Positions 1-8,978 of a stretch of 64,000 bases of DNA are shown here, in pieces. A program made the translations under genes and the position numbers. Numbering within the stretch: position 1 is the first letter of the stretch; every line of letters starts with the position of its first letter. The notes below the pieces were generated by a model, which ran no database searches, had not been told where the DNA came from, and was given only the letters and a program-made list of their open reading frames with translations. Origin of the DNA: Candidatus Methanomethylophilaceae archaeon (GTDB lineage Archaea > Thermoplasmatota > Thermoplasmata > Methanomassiliicoccales > Methanomethylophilaceae); the NCBI GenBank assembly GCA_944321505.1, contig CALULN010000003.1, forward strand, positions 62,001-126,000, written 5' to 3'.

Positions 1-1
1 G

Positions 2-3000
2 ATGTACTTGAAGCAGATAGAACTGGAGAATTTCAAATCCTTCGGAGGGAAGATGACCATCCCCCTCATGGAAGGGTACATGGCCGTCACCGGTCCGAAC
101 GGCTCGGGAAAGTCCAACATCGCCGACGCGATCCTATTCGTCCTCGGCCCCAAGAGCTCCAAGGCCATACGCGCCGGCAAGCTCACCGACCTCATATTCG
201 ACGGCGGGAAGACCAAGAACCCCGCCGATTTCACCAAGGTGTCCCTTGTCTTCGACAACACGGACCGCATACTCCCCTGGAACGACGATATCGTCAGGCT
301 CACCAGGCTGGTGAGGCTGGCCGCCAACAGGGAGGACTACAACTCCTACTTCTACATCAACGACCAGAAATCCACCATGTCGGAGTTCGACAGCCTGCTG
401 TCCAGGGCCAGGATAAGCGCCGACGGGTACAACCTGGTGCAGCAGGGGGACGTCACCCGCATAGTCCAGATGGGTGCGCTGGAGAGGAGGCGCATCGTGG
501 ACTCCATCTCCGGCATCGCCAGCTACGACGCCGACATCGGCCGCGCCAATGCGGAGAAGGCGGAGGCGGAGTCGAACCTGGAGCGCATCACGATCATAAT
601 GAACGAGCTGGAGACGCAGATCTCCCAGCTCAAGAAGGACATGGAGGCCGCCAAGCTCTACATGGAGGCCAAGAGCCGTCTGGAGGTCGCCAACGCCCAG
701 CTGCTCCACCGCAGGATGGAGGACGAGAAGGCCAAGATGGCCTACACCTCCGAGAGCATAGAGTCCAACCTCAGGGACCTGGAGGCCATGGGCGCCGAGA
801 GGGACTCGCTCAGGGAGCGCATGGACGCCATACAGGAGCAGATCGACTCCCTGGATGCGGAGATCGCCAGCAAGGTCGGCCCCGAGTACGCCGAGGTCAA
901 GAAGCGCATCGAGGACGCCAGGGTGGCCATCGCCAACTGGAGCGACCGCATGGAGCGCTACTCCGCGGAGAACGACGAGATGTCCGAGGAGCTGGAGGAG
1001 CTCCGGGCCGAGGCCGCAGAGGCCGACAAGGAGATCGCCGAGGCGGACGAGGGCCTCAGGTCGGTGGCGGACAGACGCGCCGCCAAGGAGAAGGCCCTGG
1101 AGGAGGCCAACGCCGAGGAGCGTCGCATCGCCCAGGAGATGAGCAGCAAGGGCGGGGAGCACAGGAAGCTGCAGGACCGCCTCTCCGAGCTGGAGCGCGG
1201 CATAGACACCGGCGCGGAGGAGGAGGCCTCCCTCAAGGCGTCCCATGCGGCGCTGGAGCTGAAGAAGGAGTCCCTGTCCCGCGAGGTGGCATCCGCCGAG
1301 GCGGAGATCGACGGTGCGGGATTCGAGATCAAGGATGCGGAATGGAGCCTCTCCGAGCTGAAGAAGGAGTCCGGGGCCACGGATGTGGCGGCGATACAGG
1401 CGAAGATAATGGACGCCAAGCGCCGCGAGTCCGAGCTGGAGAAGCAGGAGGACGAGCTCCGCCGCGCCATCGCCCGCATCAGCGGGGAATACAACCGGCT
1501 GATGGCGGAGAAGAAGGTCACCGACCGCATGCGCGGCAGCGACGCTGTTGCCAAGATACTCGAGCTGAGGGACAAAGGGGAGCTCAAAGGCATCCACGGC
1601 ACCATCGCGGAGCTCGCATCGGTGGATCCGAAGTACGAGCTGGCCCTGTCCACCGCCGCCGGCGCCAGGATGCAGGCCATTGTGGTGGACGACGACCAGG
1701 TGGCCGCCGATGCCATGGCCGTCCTGAAGAAGACCGGAGCCGGAAGGGCGACGTTCCTGCCTCTGAACAAAATGCAGGACGGCAAGCCCAGGGCGAAGGC
1801 CATCATGGTGGTGAAGAACACCCTCGGGTACGCCATCGACCTGATAGACTTCGACCCCAAGTACCGCGCCGCCTTCTGGTACGTGTTCGCGGACACCCTG
1901 GTCACCGGCAGCCTGGACGAGGCCAGGCGCATCATGGGCAGCGTCAGGATAGTCACCCTCACCGGGGAGGTCATAGAAGCCTCCGGAGCCATGGTGGGCG
2001 GCGCTCCCGTCAAGGCCGGCGGCCTCAAGTTCGGCGCCGCCTCCCAGTCGAAGCTGGACGAGGTGGGTGCCGAGTACCGTGCTGCCAACGATTCCATGGA
2101 TGCGCTGCAGACGCTGCTGAGGGAGCTCCGGGAGGAGATCCGCGGGCTGGACAACGCCATGAGGGCCGCCAGCACCGGTTCCGTGGAGGTCCAGGGCAAG
2201 ATCGGCAGGATCGAGGCCCAGCTGAAGGAGCTCAGGGACAAGAAGAAGCGCCTGGAGGACGCCCTGGCCGTGTCCAAGAAGGAGTACGCCGACAACGAAG
2301 AGCTCCTCCGGAAGTCCGCCGCGGACCTGTCCGCCCGCACGTCCTCGCTGGAGGCTCTGAGGGAGGAGAGGACCAGGGTGCGCGACCGCATAGAGGAGAT
2401 CGCCCCCGCCGAGCTGCAGGAGAGGATCCAGGCCGCGAGGGATGCGGTGTTCGCCCTGACCGGGGAGCTCAACGCCCTCAAGGACGAGGCCATGGCCCTG
2501 GAGTCGGAGCGCAGGGATGCATCCGCCGCCCGCGACTCCTGCGCCAAGGAGATCGCCGCCCGCGAGTCGAAGATGGAGGCCAACAGGGCGGAGTCCGAGA
2601 AGCTCACCGCCATGGTGTCCGAGAAGGAGGTGGAGCTCCGCGCCAACCGCACCATCGAGGCGCAGATGGAGGCGGGCATATCCGACCTGAGGGACAGGAA
2701 GGACGCCGCCGTCAAGGAGAAGTACGGCCTGGACGGGGACAGGAAAGCCATCATCGAGAAGATGTCCACCAAGGAGGGCTTCATCGACCAGCTGAGGGCC
2801 AACATCGTGATCTCGCAGGGAGTGGTGGACCAGCTGGCGGATGAGATAGCCCAGGTCACCGTGGAGGTCCCGCTACCGCCGCCGTCCGAGGACGAGCTGA
2901 AGCGCACCATACGCTCCTGCGAGAGCACCATCAACAGGATAGGCACCGTGAACCTCCGCGCCATAGACGACTACAACGAGCGCAAGCAGAGGTACGACTC

Positions 3001-3598
3001 TCTGGCCGAGGACACCGGCAAGCTCAACGCCCAGATCAAGGAGCTGAACAAGCTGACCGAGTCCCTCAGCGCCGAGAAGAAGGGCCTGTTCATGAAGACA
3101 TACGACGGCATTGACGTCAACTTCAGGGAGATATACCGCCAGCTGTCCGGAGGCGGGGAGGCATACATGAAGCTGGAGGACGAGGAGGACCCGTTCTCCG
3201 GAGGGCTGATGATCAACGCCAAGCCGAAGAACGGCAAGCTCCTGAGGCTGGAGGCACTCTCCGGAGGGGAGAAGTCACTGACGGCCCTGGCCTTCATCTT
3301 CGCCATCCAGGAGTTCCAGCCGTCGCCGTTCTACGTGCTGGACGAGGTGGACATGTTCCTGGACTCCGTCAACGCGGAGATGGTGGCCAAGAGGGTCAAG
3401 GAGAGCTCCGCAAAGGCGCAGTTCATACAGGTGTCCCTGAGGAAGGTGACCCTGGCGCTGGCGGACCATCTGCTGGGTGTGACCAGGCAGCCCAACGGCA
3501 TGAGCAAGGTGATAATGCAGCCGGATTTGGCTGAGGTGTCCAAGTACGAGGAGCAGGCCAGGAAGGCCGCGCCCGAGGAGGCCGCCGAGGGCGCATGA
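2..3598 (+). CDS. smc: Chromosome segregation ATPase SMC
   Basis: SMC protein of 1198 residues, the ATPase core of the condensin-like complex that compacts and segregates the chromosome. The Walker A motif GPNGSGKS is at residues 31-38. A first long coiled coil runs from about 170 to 500, a hinge from about 510 to 680, and a second coiled coil to about 1010. The ABC signature LSGGEKS (about 1087) and the Walker B motif YVLDEVD (about 1113) follow. The ATG lies one base inside the window but opens with the family's standard start (MYLKQIELENFKSFG), so the gene is complete. It overlaps scpA by ATGA, making smc-scpA-scpB one operon encoding the whole complex. Confidence 0.97.
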   Translation: MYLKQIELENFKSFGGKMTIPLMEGYMAVTGPNGSGKSNIADAILFVLGPKSSKAIRAGKLTDLIFDGGKTKNPADFTKVSLVFDNTDRILPWNDDIVRLTRLVRLAANREDYNSYFYINDQKSTMSEFDSLLSRARISADGYNLVQQGDVTRIVQMGALERRRIVDSISGIASYDADIGRANAEKAEAESNLERITIIMNELETQISQLKKDMEAAKLYMEAKSRLEVANAQLLHRRMEDEKAKMAYTSESIESNLRDLEAMGAERDSLRERMDAIQEQIDSLDAEIASKVGPEYAEVKKRIEDARVAIANWSDRMERYSAENDEMSEELEELRAEAAEADKEIAEADEGLRSVADRRAAKEKALEEANAEERRIAQEMSSKGGEHRKLQDRLSELERGIDTGAEEEASLKASHAALELKKESLSREVASAEAEIDGAGFEIKDAEWSLSELKKESGATDVAAIQAKIMDAKRRESELEKQEDELRRAIARISGEYNRLMAEKKVTDRMRGSDAVAKILELRDKGELKGIHGTIAELASVDPKYELALSTAAGARMQAIVVDDDQVAADAMAVLKKTGAGRATFLPLNKMQDGKPRAKAIMVVKNTLGYAIDLIDFDPKYRAAFWYVFADTLVTGSLDEARRIMGSVRIVTLTGEVIEASGAMVGGAPVKAGGLKFGAASQSKLDEVGAEYRAANDSMDALQTLLRELREEIRGLDNAMRAASTGSVEVQGKIGRIEAQLKELRDKKKRLEDALAVSKKEYADNEELLRKSAADLSARTSSLEALREERTRVRDRIEEIAPAELQERIQAARDAVFALTGELNALKDEAMALESERRDASAARDSCAKEIAARESKMEANRAESEKLTAMVSEKEVELRANRTIEAQMEAGISDLRDRKDAAVKEKYGLDGDRKAIIEKMSTKEGFIDQLRANIVISQGVVDQLADEIAQVTVEVPLPPPSEDELKRTIRSCESTINRIGTVNLRAIDDYNERKQRYDSLAEDTGKLNAQIKELNKLTESLSAEKKGLFMKTYDGIDVNFREIYRQLSGGGEAYMKLEDEEDPFSGGLMINAKPKNGKLLRLEALSGGEKSLTALAFIFAIQEFQPSPFYVLDEVDMFLDSVNAEMVAKRVKESSAKAQFIQVSLRKVTLALADHLLGVTRQPNGMSKVIMQPDLAEVSKYEEQARKAAPEEAAEGA

Positions 3599-4497
3599 CA
3601 TTCGAAGAGGGAAAGGAAGGGATGACAATGGAGACAGAACAGAACGCGGCGCTGGAGCAGCACCTCCTGTTCCACAAGGCGCTGGTGGACGACAGCGAGG
3701 CCAACGACAGGATCGACCACTACATGGAGATACTGGAGGACAGCGAGGGAGAGAGGATGACGGACCCGGTGGACGAATCCATCCGGGCGGCGTTCAGCCT
3801 CGTCCTGGAGCACGACATGGACCCCTGGGGGATCGACCTGAGGGAGTTCGTGAGGCTGTACTCCGAGAAGGTGAGGATGAACACCTTCGACATGATCGTG
3901 GCCGGGAAGCTGGTGCTGATGGCGTGGAGGATCCTGAGGCTCCAGTCCGACGCCACCGTCGCCAGCGGCGAGCGCGTCGAGGAGCAGGAGTGGGACGAGT
4001 TCCCCGAGGAGGAGATCTGGTCGGAGGAGGAGCCCCTGCACATACCCGACGTCACCCTCAGGGAGGCCCATTACAGGTTCCCGGTCCGCCCTGTGACCGT
4101 GATGGAGCTCCTTGACGCCTTCGAGGAGGCCAGGGAGGAGATGGAGATCTCCGCCGAGAGGGAGAGGGTCCGCCGGGAGCTCAAGGCGAAGCAGCCCAGG
4201 GCCTTCGACAACAAGGCCCACGACGAGGACGACGAGAGGGACGTGGAGATGGTCTGGGAGCGCATCAGGAAGCTGGGCACCGGGACGCTGCCCCTGTCCG
4301 AGCTCTACACCGGCAACATCACCGACAACATCACGGCGTTCTTCTCGGTGCTGCAGCTGGTGAGGGACGGGAAGCTGAACGTCTGGCAGGACGAGCTCCC
4401 CTACGGCGAGATATTCATGGAGATCAAGGTCGACTGGGCCTCCGGAACCGTGGAGGACATCCCCCAGGAGACGGCTGTCACCCAGGCGGTGATGTGA
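3595..4497 (+). CDS. scpA: Segregation and condensation protein ScpA (kleisin)
   Basis: Kleisin subunit that bridges the SMC heads. The protein is acidic, up to 300 residues, with helical N- and C-terminal segments separated by a charged, Glu/Asp-rich middle, as in ScpA. The assignment rests on this architecture and on its place between smc and scpB. Start choice is uncertain. The ATG used overlaps the smc stop (ATGA, translational coupling). The ATG at 3628 has a better-spaced GGAAGG at 3615-3620 and would remove 11 residues of low-information sequence. The stop TGA is one base before scpB. Confidence 0.88.
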   Translation: MTFEEGKEGMTMETEQNAALEQHLLFHKALVDDSEANDRIDHYMEILEDSEGERMTDPVDESIRAAFSLVLEHDMDPWGIDLREFVRLYSEKVRMNTFDMIVAGKLVLMAWRILRLQSDATVASGERVEEQEWDEFPEEEIWSEEEPLHIPDVTLREAHYRFPVRPVTVMELLDAFEEAREEMEISAERERVRRELKAKQPRAFDNKAHDEDDERDVEMVWERIRKLGTGTLPLSELYTGNITDNITAFFSVLQLVRDGKLNVWQDELPYGEIFMEIKVDWASGTVEDIPQETAVTQAVM

Positions 4498-4498
4498 G

Positions 4499-4996
4499 AT
4501 GGATTCCAAGGGAGCGGTGGAGGCGGCCCTGTTCTCCGCCTCCCGTCCCCTCAGGGTCCGCGACATCGCCGAGCGCACCGGCCTGTCCGACGCGTCGGTG
4601 AGGGATGCCCTGAAGAAGCTGAAGCAGGAGTACGACGAGCGCGGCTCGGCCATACGCATATCCAAGATCGGGCCGGAGATCGTCATGCGGCTCAGGGACG
4701 AGTACAGCGACTACAGCGACAGGTTCACCGATGCGGAGATCGGGAGGGGCATGATGAAGACCCTGGTGGCCATAGCCTACCACCAGCCGATCATGCAGTC
4801 CGAGCTCAGCAAGAAGATCGGGGCCAGGGTGTACGACGATGTGCCCGCATTGATCGAGAAGGGCTTCGTCAACGGCAAGAAGGTCGGCAACTCCAAGGAG
4901 CTGACCGTCACCAAGAGGTTCATGGAGTACTTCGGCGTCGAGGGAACCAGGAAGGAGGACATCCGCCGCTGGCTGGACTCCAGGCAGCTGTCTTGA
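4499..4996 (+). CDS. scpB: Segregation and condensation protein ScpB
   Basis: Winged-helix partner of the ScpA kleisin, 165 residues. The N-terminal half reads as a winged helix (VRDIAERTGLSDASVRDALK, about 20-39), and a second follows (LSKKIGARVYDDVPALIEKG, about 102-121), the tandem arrangement of ScpB. It lies one base after scpA and is the last gene of the operon. The next gene, ppk1, has its own TATA box just downstream. Confidence 0.9.
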   Translation: MDSKGAVEAALFSASRPLRVRDIAERTGLSDASVRDALKKLKQEYDERGSAIRISKIGPEIVMRLRDEYSDYSDRFTDAEIGRGMMKTLVAIAYHQPIMQSELSKKIGARVYDDVPALIEKGFVNGKKVGNSKELTVTKRFMEYFGVEGTRKEDIRRWLDSRQLS

Positions 4997-5000
4997 AAAG

Positions 5001-5008
5001 ACTATATC
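5001..5008 (+). promoter_or_regulatory. TATA box for ppk1
   Basis: ACTATATC lies 32-39 bases upstream of the ppk1 ATG and 4 bases after the scpB stop. Spacing suggests a short leader. Inferred from sequence only. Confidence 0.5.
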
Positions 5009-5039
5009 CGTAGAACCGGATTCCGGCCATGGCCGTAAG

Positions 5040-7130
5040 ATGACCGGATACCCAGACTTCTCGGACGACGACAGGCAGACAGACCTCTACGACCCATCCC
5101 TGTACATCAACAGGGAGATGTCGTGGCTCGGCTTCAACCGCAGGTGCCTCAGGCTGGCGGACGACCCTTCCGTCCCACTCCTGGAGCGCGTGAAGTTCCT
5201 GGCCATATGCTACGGGAACATCGACGAGTTCTTCACCATACGCATACCCGGCATGGTGAAGGCCGAGCGCATGCCCTACTACGGTCCGGACATGGACCGC
5301 ACCGATTCGGCGCTGGAGCACGTCCTGGACGAGGTGCAGAGCCTCGCCGACGGGTACAGCGCCTGCTGGGACAGGCTCAGGAGGGACCTGGCCGCCCAGG
5401 GCATCAGGATACACACCCTGGACAGCCTGAGCGCGGATCAGACCCAGTGGATCGAGGGGTTCTACCGCTCCGCGCTGCACCCGGTGCTGACGCCCCTGGC
5501 CATGGACGTGTCCCATCCGTTCCCGTTCATCTCCAACGACTCCCTGAACCTGGCGGTGCGCCTCATCGACGCCGTGGGCTCGGTGAGGTACGCCAGGGTG
5601 AAGGTGCCGGTCAACAACTTCCCCCGCTTCATCCAGGTGCCCTCGGAGGAGAAGGGGCTGGACTTCGTGAAGCTGGAGGACATCATGCGCCACTCCATCT
5701 ACCTCCTCTTCCCCGGCCTCACCGTCTCCGGGGTGTACTACTTCAACGTCAAGAGGAACGCGGACGTCAAGGTGACCATAGACGAGGCATGCGACATGAT
5801 GTCGGCGGTGGAGGAGAGCATCGAGGACCGCGACATGGGGTTCCCGGTGGGCATGATGGTGGACGACTCCATGCCGGCGGGCATCATGGCGATGTTCGGC
5901 AGGAACCTCAACCTCACCATGAGCCAGATCATCAAGCTCAAGGACGCCATCCGCCTGGTGGACCTGTGGCAGATCGCAGGGCTGGACCGTCCGGAGCTGA
6001 AGGAGCCCTGCTTCGAGCCCAGCGTCCCCCCGGAGTTCGCCGAGGGGGCGGACGTCTTCAGGGCCATCCGCACCAAGGACTGGATCTTCTACTATCCTTT
6101 CGAGTCCTTCTCCTCCACGGTGATGCGCTTCCTCAACGCCGCCGCCGATGACAGGCAGGTCCGCAGCATCAAGATCTGCCTGTACCGCATCGGGAAGGAC
6201 CCGTCGCTGGTCAACGCTCTGAAGAGGGCATGGGAGAACGGCAAATCGGTCTCAGTCCTCATGGAGGTCAGGGCGAAGTTCGACGAGAGCATGAACATCA
6301 AGTGGGCCCGGGAGCTGGAGAGCATGGGCGTCCACGTGGTCTTCGGCCCGGTGGACCTGAAGGTCCACTCCAAGCTGCTGCAGGTGGTGAGGGAGGAGGA
6401 CGGGAAGATGGTGAGGTACACCCACATGTCCTCCGGCAACTACAACACATCCTCGTCCAAGCAGTACTGCGACCTCTCCTACTTCACCGCCAACCAGGAG
6501 ATCGGTCAGGATGTGGGGGAGCTGTTCAACGCCCTCACCGGGTTCTTCGGACCGCGGCAGTACAAGCATCTGCTGGTGTCCCCGGTCACCCTCAAGCCCG
6601 CCCTCATCGACATGATCAGGGCGGAGGCGGAGTCCCACAGGGTCAACGGCAACGGATACATCGCATTCAAGGCCAACGGGCTGGTGGATTCGGACATCAT
6701 CGCGGAGCTGTACCGCGCCTCCATCGCCGGAGTGAGGATCGACCTCAATATACGCGGGCTGTGCTGCCTGCGCCCGGGAGTCCCAGGCATCTCCGACAAC
6801 ATCAGGGTCACCAGCATAGTGGACCGCTTCCTGGAGCACGCCAGGATATACTACTTCAACAACAACGGGGACCCGAAGATGTACATGGGCTCCTCGGACC
6901 TGATGCCCAGGAACCTGATAGCCAGGGTGGAGACCCTGTTCCCGGTGCTGGATCCCAAGATGCTGCGCACCGTGAGGGACATGATGCTGAAGGTGCACCT
7001 CTCCGACAACGTGAAGGCCATGGAGCTCAGGCCAGACGGGACCTACGAGCCCGTGAAGCGCCTCAACAACGAGGCGCCGTTCCGCTCGCAGCAGGTGCTG
7101 ATAGACAACAGGGGTGTTTGGAATAGCTGA
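5040..7130 (+). CDS. ppk1: Polyphosphate kinase 1
   Basis: Makes (and can reverse) inorganic polyphosphate from ATP, 696 residues, full length for the PPK1 family. The N-terminal domain opens with REMSWLGFNRRCLRLADD and GNIDEFFTIR. Both conserved histidines are present: H443 in VHSKLL, equivalent to the phospho-accepting His of E. coli Ppk, and H600 in DRFLEHARIYYFNN. The substrate-binding motif THMSSGNYNT is also present. The 3' end overlaps the GTG start of the Ppx/GppA gene by 17 bases, so synthesis and breakdown of polyphosphate are translated together. Confidence 0.96.
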   Translation: MTGYPDFSDDDRQTDLYDPSLYINREMSWLGFNRRCLRLADDPSVPLLERVKFLAICYGNIDEFFTIRIPGMVKAERMPYYGPDMDRTDSALEHVLDEVQSLADGYSACWDRLRRDLAAQGIRIHTLDSLSADQTQWIEGFYRSALHPVLTPLAMDVSHPFPFISNDSLNLAVRLIDAVGSVRYARVKVPVNNFPRFIQVPSEEKGLDFVKLEDIMRHSIYLLFPGLTVSGVYYFNVKRNADVKVTIDEACDMMSAVEESIEDRDMGFPVGMMVDDSMPAGIMAMFGRNLNLTMSQIIKLKDAIRLVDLWQIAGLDRPELKEPCFEPSVPPEFAEGADVFRAIRTKDWIFYYPFESFSSTVMRFLNAAADDRQVRSIKICLYRIGKDPSLVNALKRAWENGKSVSVLMEVRAKFDESMNIKWARELESMGVHVVFGPVDLKVHSKLLQVVREEDGKMVRYTHMSSGNYNTSSSKQYCDLSYFTANQEIGQDVGELFNALTGFFGPRQYKHLLVSPVTLKPALIDMIRAEAESHRVNGNGYIAFKANGLVDSDIIAELYRASIAGVRIDLNIRGLCCLRPGVPGISDNIRVTSIVDRFLEHARIYYFNNNGDPKMYMGSSDLMPRNLIARVETLFPVLDPKMLRTVRDMMLKVHLSDNVKAMELRPDGTYEPVKRLNNEAPFRSQQVLIDNRGVWNS

Positions 7131-8679
7131 AGACGGCTCCCAGGTGGTCTCGTTCATAGATCTGGGCACCAACTCCGTCCACATGCTTGCCGTCAGGCTG
7201 TACCCGGACATGCTGGCGGTGCCGGTCTACCAGGACAAGGAGTCCATCCGCCTGGGCCAGACGCTGTACCGCGACGGCAGGCTGTCGGCGGAGGTCATCG
7301 AGAGATGCAGGATCACCGTCGGCAACTTCGTCCGCCACTCCAGGGACCTGGGGGCGGAGAGCATCTACTGCTTCGCCACGTCGGCGGCCAGGGAGGCCGA
7401 GAACCGTGCGGAGCTCATCGACGCCCTCAGATCCGACGGCGTGGATGCCAGGGTGATCCCCGGCCCCGAGGAGGCACGCCTGATAAGACTGGGCATCTTC
7501 GGACCCAACGGCCCTCCCGACAGGACCCTGACCATCGACATCGGCGGGGGCAGCACCGAGGTCACGCTTGGGAAGGGGCAGGACATAGAGTACATCGACA
7601 GCCTCAGGCTCGGTGCCGTGAGGCTGTCCTTCGGATGCGGCGTGGACGTCCGCGGCACGGTGTCGGACGCGGATGCGGACCTCCTGCTGAAGAAGGTGGA
7701 GTCCGAGTCGTACCATGCCGTCCGCTTCGTGGAGGAGCACGGCTTCGACAGGGCGGTGGGGTCCTCCGGGACGCTGATCGCCCTGGCGGAGATTGCGTCG
7801 TGCCGCCGCGCCGACAGGGACCCTAGCTACCTGCTCCGCAGCGAATTGGAATCTCTGATGGAGGAGCTGTCCTCCATGCCCATGTCCAAGAGGCTCTCCG
7901 TCCCCAAGCTGGGAGCCAACCGCGCGGACATCATCATCGGAGGCGGATATGTGGCGCTGGGTCTGATGCGCCTGTTCTGCATACGCAGGATAGAGATCAG
8001 CGACAAGGGCATGCGCGAGGGGATGCTGGTGGACCACATCATGTCCCTGGGCGGCTCCCTGGAGAATGTGAGGGAGTCATCCGTCCGCAAGCTGGCGGAG
8101 CGCTGCATGTACGACCGCCCCCATGCGGACAAGGTCAGGTCCCTGGCGGAGAGCCTGTCCTCCCAGATGATGGCCATGGGCCTCTTGGACGACGACGTCT
8201 TCACGGAGGAGCTGCTCCCCTACGCGGCCACCCTCCACGATATCGGGGAGTTCATATCCTACCTCAAGCACAACATCCACACTTACACCATCATCCAGAA
8301 CTCCTACATGCTGGGGTTCGACTACAGGGAGCTGGAGTGCATCGCGCTGATAGCCAGATACCATCATAAGAAGTTCCCGAAGGCCGGTGACAAGCTGCTG
8401 TCGGATCTGACTCCGGAGACCGCGGACAAGGTCCGCAGGTGCGCCATGGTCCTGAAGATGGCGGACGTCCTGGACAGGCACAGGAGGGGGCAGGTGAAGG
8501 CGGCGGTGCTGGAGCGCACGGGGATCAACGCCGATCTGACCATCGTCGCCGATGGGGACGTCAGCATGGAGGCCTGGAGGCTGGAGGAGCTCAGGCCTGA
8601 TTTCGAGGACCTGTTCGGCGTCCGCCTCAGGATCCACACCGATCCCGCCGGCCCAGTCCCAGAGCGGAAGGTATTATAA
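7114..8679 (+). CDS. ppx: Exopolyphosphatase / GppA phosphatase with HD domain
   Basis: Predicted to hydrolyse terminal phosphates of polyphosphate (or pppGpp), 521 residues. The N-terminal actin-like ASKHA fold carries FIDLGTNSVHML (about 13-24), a phosphate-binding TIDIGGGSTEV and a GSSGT segment. The C-terminal third is an HD-type domain with ATLHDIGEFISYLKHN and ARYHHKKFP. This Ppx1-HD layout is shared with bacterial exopolyphosphatases. The GTG start at 7114 lies within ppk1; an in-frame GTG further in (near 7144) would also keep the nucleotide fold. The stop TAA sits inside the TATA box of the LSm gene. Confidence 0.9.
   Translation: MFGIAEDGSQVVSFIDLGTNSVHMLAVRLYPDMLAVPVYQDKESIRLGQTLYRDGRLSAEVIERCRITVGNFVRHSRDLGAESIYCFATSAAREAENRAELIDALRSDGVDARVIPGPEEARLIRLGIFGPNGPPDRTLTIDIGGGSTEVTLGKGQDIEYIDSLRLGAVRLSFGCGVDVRGTVSDADADLLLKKVESESYHAVRFVEEHGFDRAVGSSGTLIALAEIASCRRADRDPSYLLRSELESLMEELSSMPMSKRLSVPKLGANRADIIIGGGYVALGLMRLFCIRRIEISDKGMREGMLVDHIMSLGGSLENVRESSVRKLAERCMYDRPHADKVRSLAESLSSQMMAMGLLDDDVFTEELLPYAATLHDIGEFISYLKHNIHTYTIIQNSYMLGFDYRELECIALIARYHHKKFPKAGDKLLSDLTPETADKVRRCAMVLKMADVLDRHRRGQVKAAVLERTGINADLTIVADGDVSMEAWRLEELRPDFEDLFGVRLRIHTDPAGPVPERKVL
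8672..8679 (+). promoter_or_regulatory. TATA box for the LSm gene
   Basis: TATTATAA lies about 30 bases before the LSm ATG. Its last three bases are the TAA stop of the preceding exopolyphosphatase gene. Confidence 0.5.
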
Positions 8680-8708
8680 CGGGCCTGCGGGTTTCGGTTG
8701 CGATTGAT

Positions 8709-8927
8709 ATGGTCATGCCACTCGCATTGCTGGAAAAGACGGTGGACAAGCGCATCTCCCTCCTCCTCAAGGACAGCAGGGTCCTGGAGGGGAAGCTGAC
8801 CGGCTACGACGAATACATGAACATGGTCCTGGACGAGACGGTCGAGCGCACGGCGGCACAGGAAGAGCGCCGCCTCGGCACCGTCGTGCTCCGCGGGAAC
8901 AACGTCGTCAGCATCTCGCTGCTCTGA
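8709..8927 (+). CDS. LSm / Sm-like archaeal RNA-binding protein
   Basis: Small protein of 72 residues that should form a ring and bind U-rich RNA. The Sm1 motif is visible (ISLLLKDSRVLEGKLTGYDE, about 16-35, followed by MNMVLDE). The Sm2 motif is VVLRGNNVVSIS near the C-terminus. An internal ATG at 8715 is possible. It sits between the polyphosphate genes and an ABC transporter but has its own TATA box overlapping the upstream stop codon. Confidence 0.93.
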   Translation: MVMPLALLEKTVDKRISLLLKDSRVLEGKLTGYDEYMNMVLDETVERTAAQEERRLGTVVLRGNNVVSISLL

Positions 8928-8978
8928 CCCCCAATACCGTTATCAACGCCTCAGGCGATTGGGTAAGGGGTCGTCCCT

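Noticed and set aside
134-1597. Long antisense reading frame opposite smc
   Set aside because: It mirrors a GC-rich coding strand, has Leu/Gly/Val-biased composition and no family motifs, while the plus strand encodes a complete SMC.
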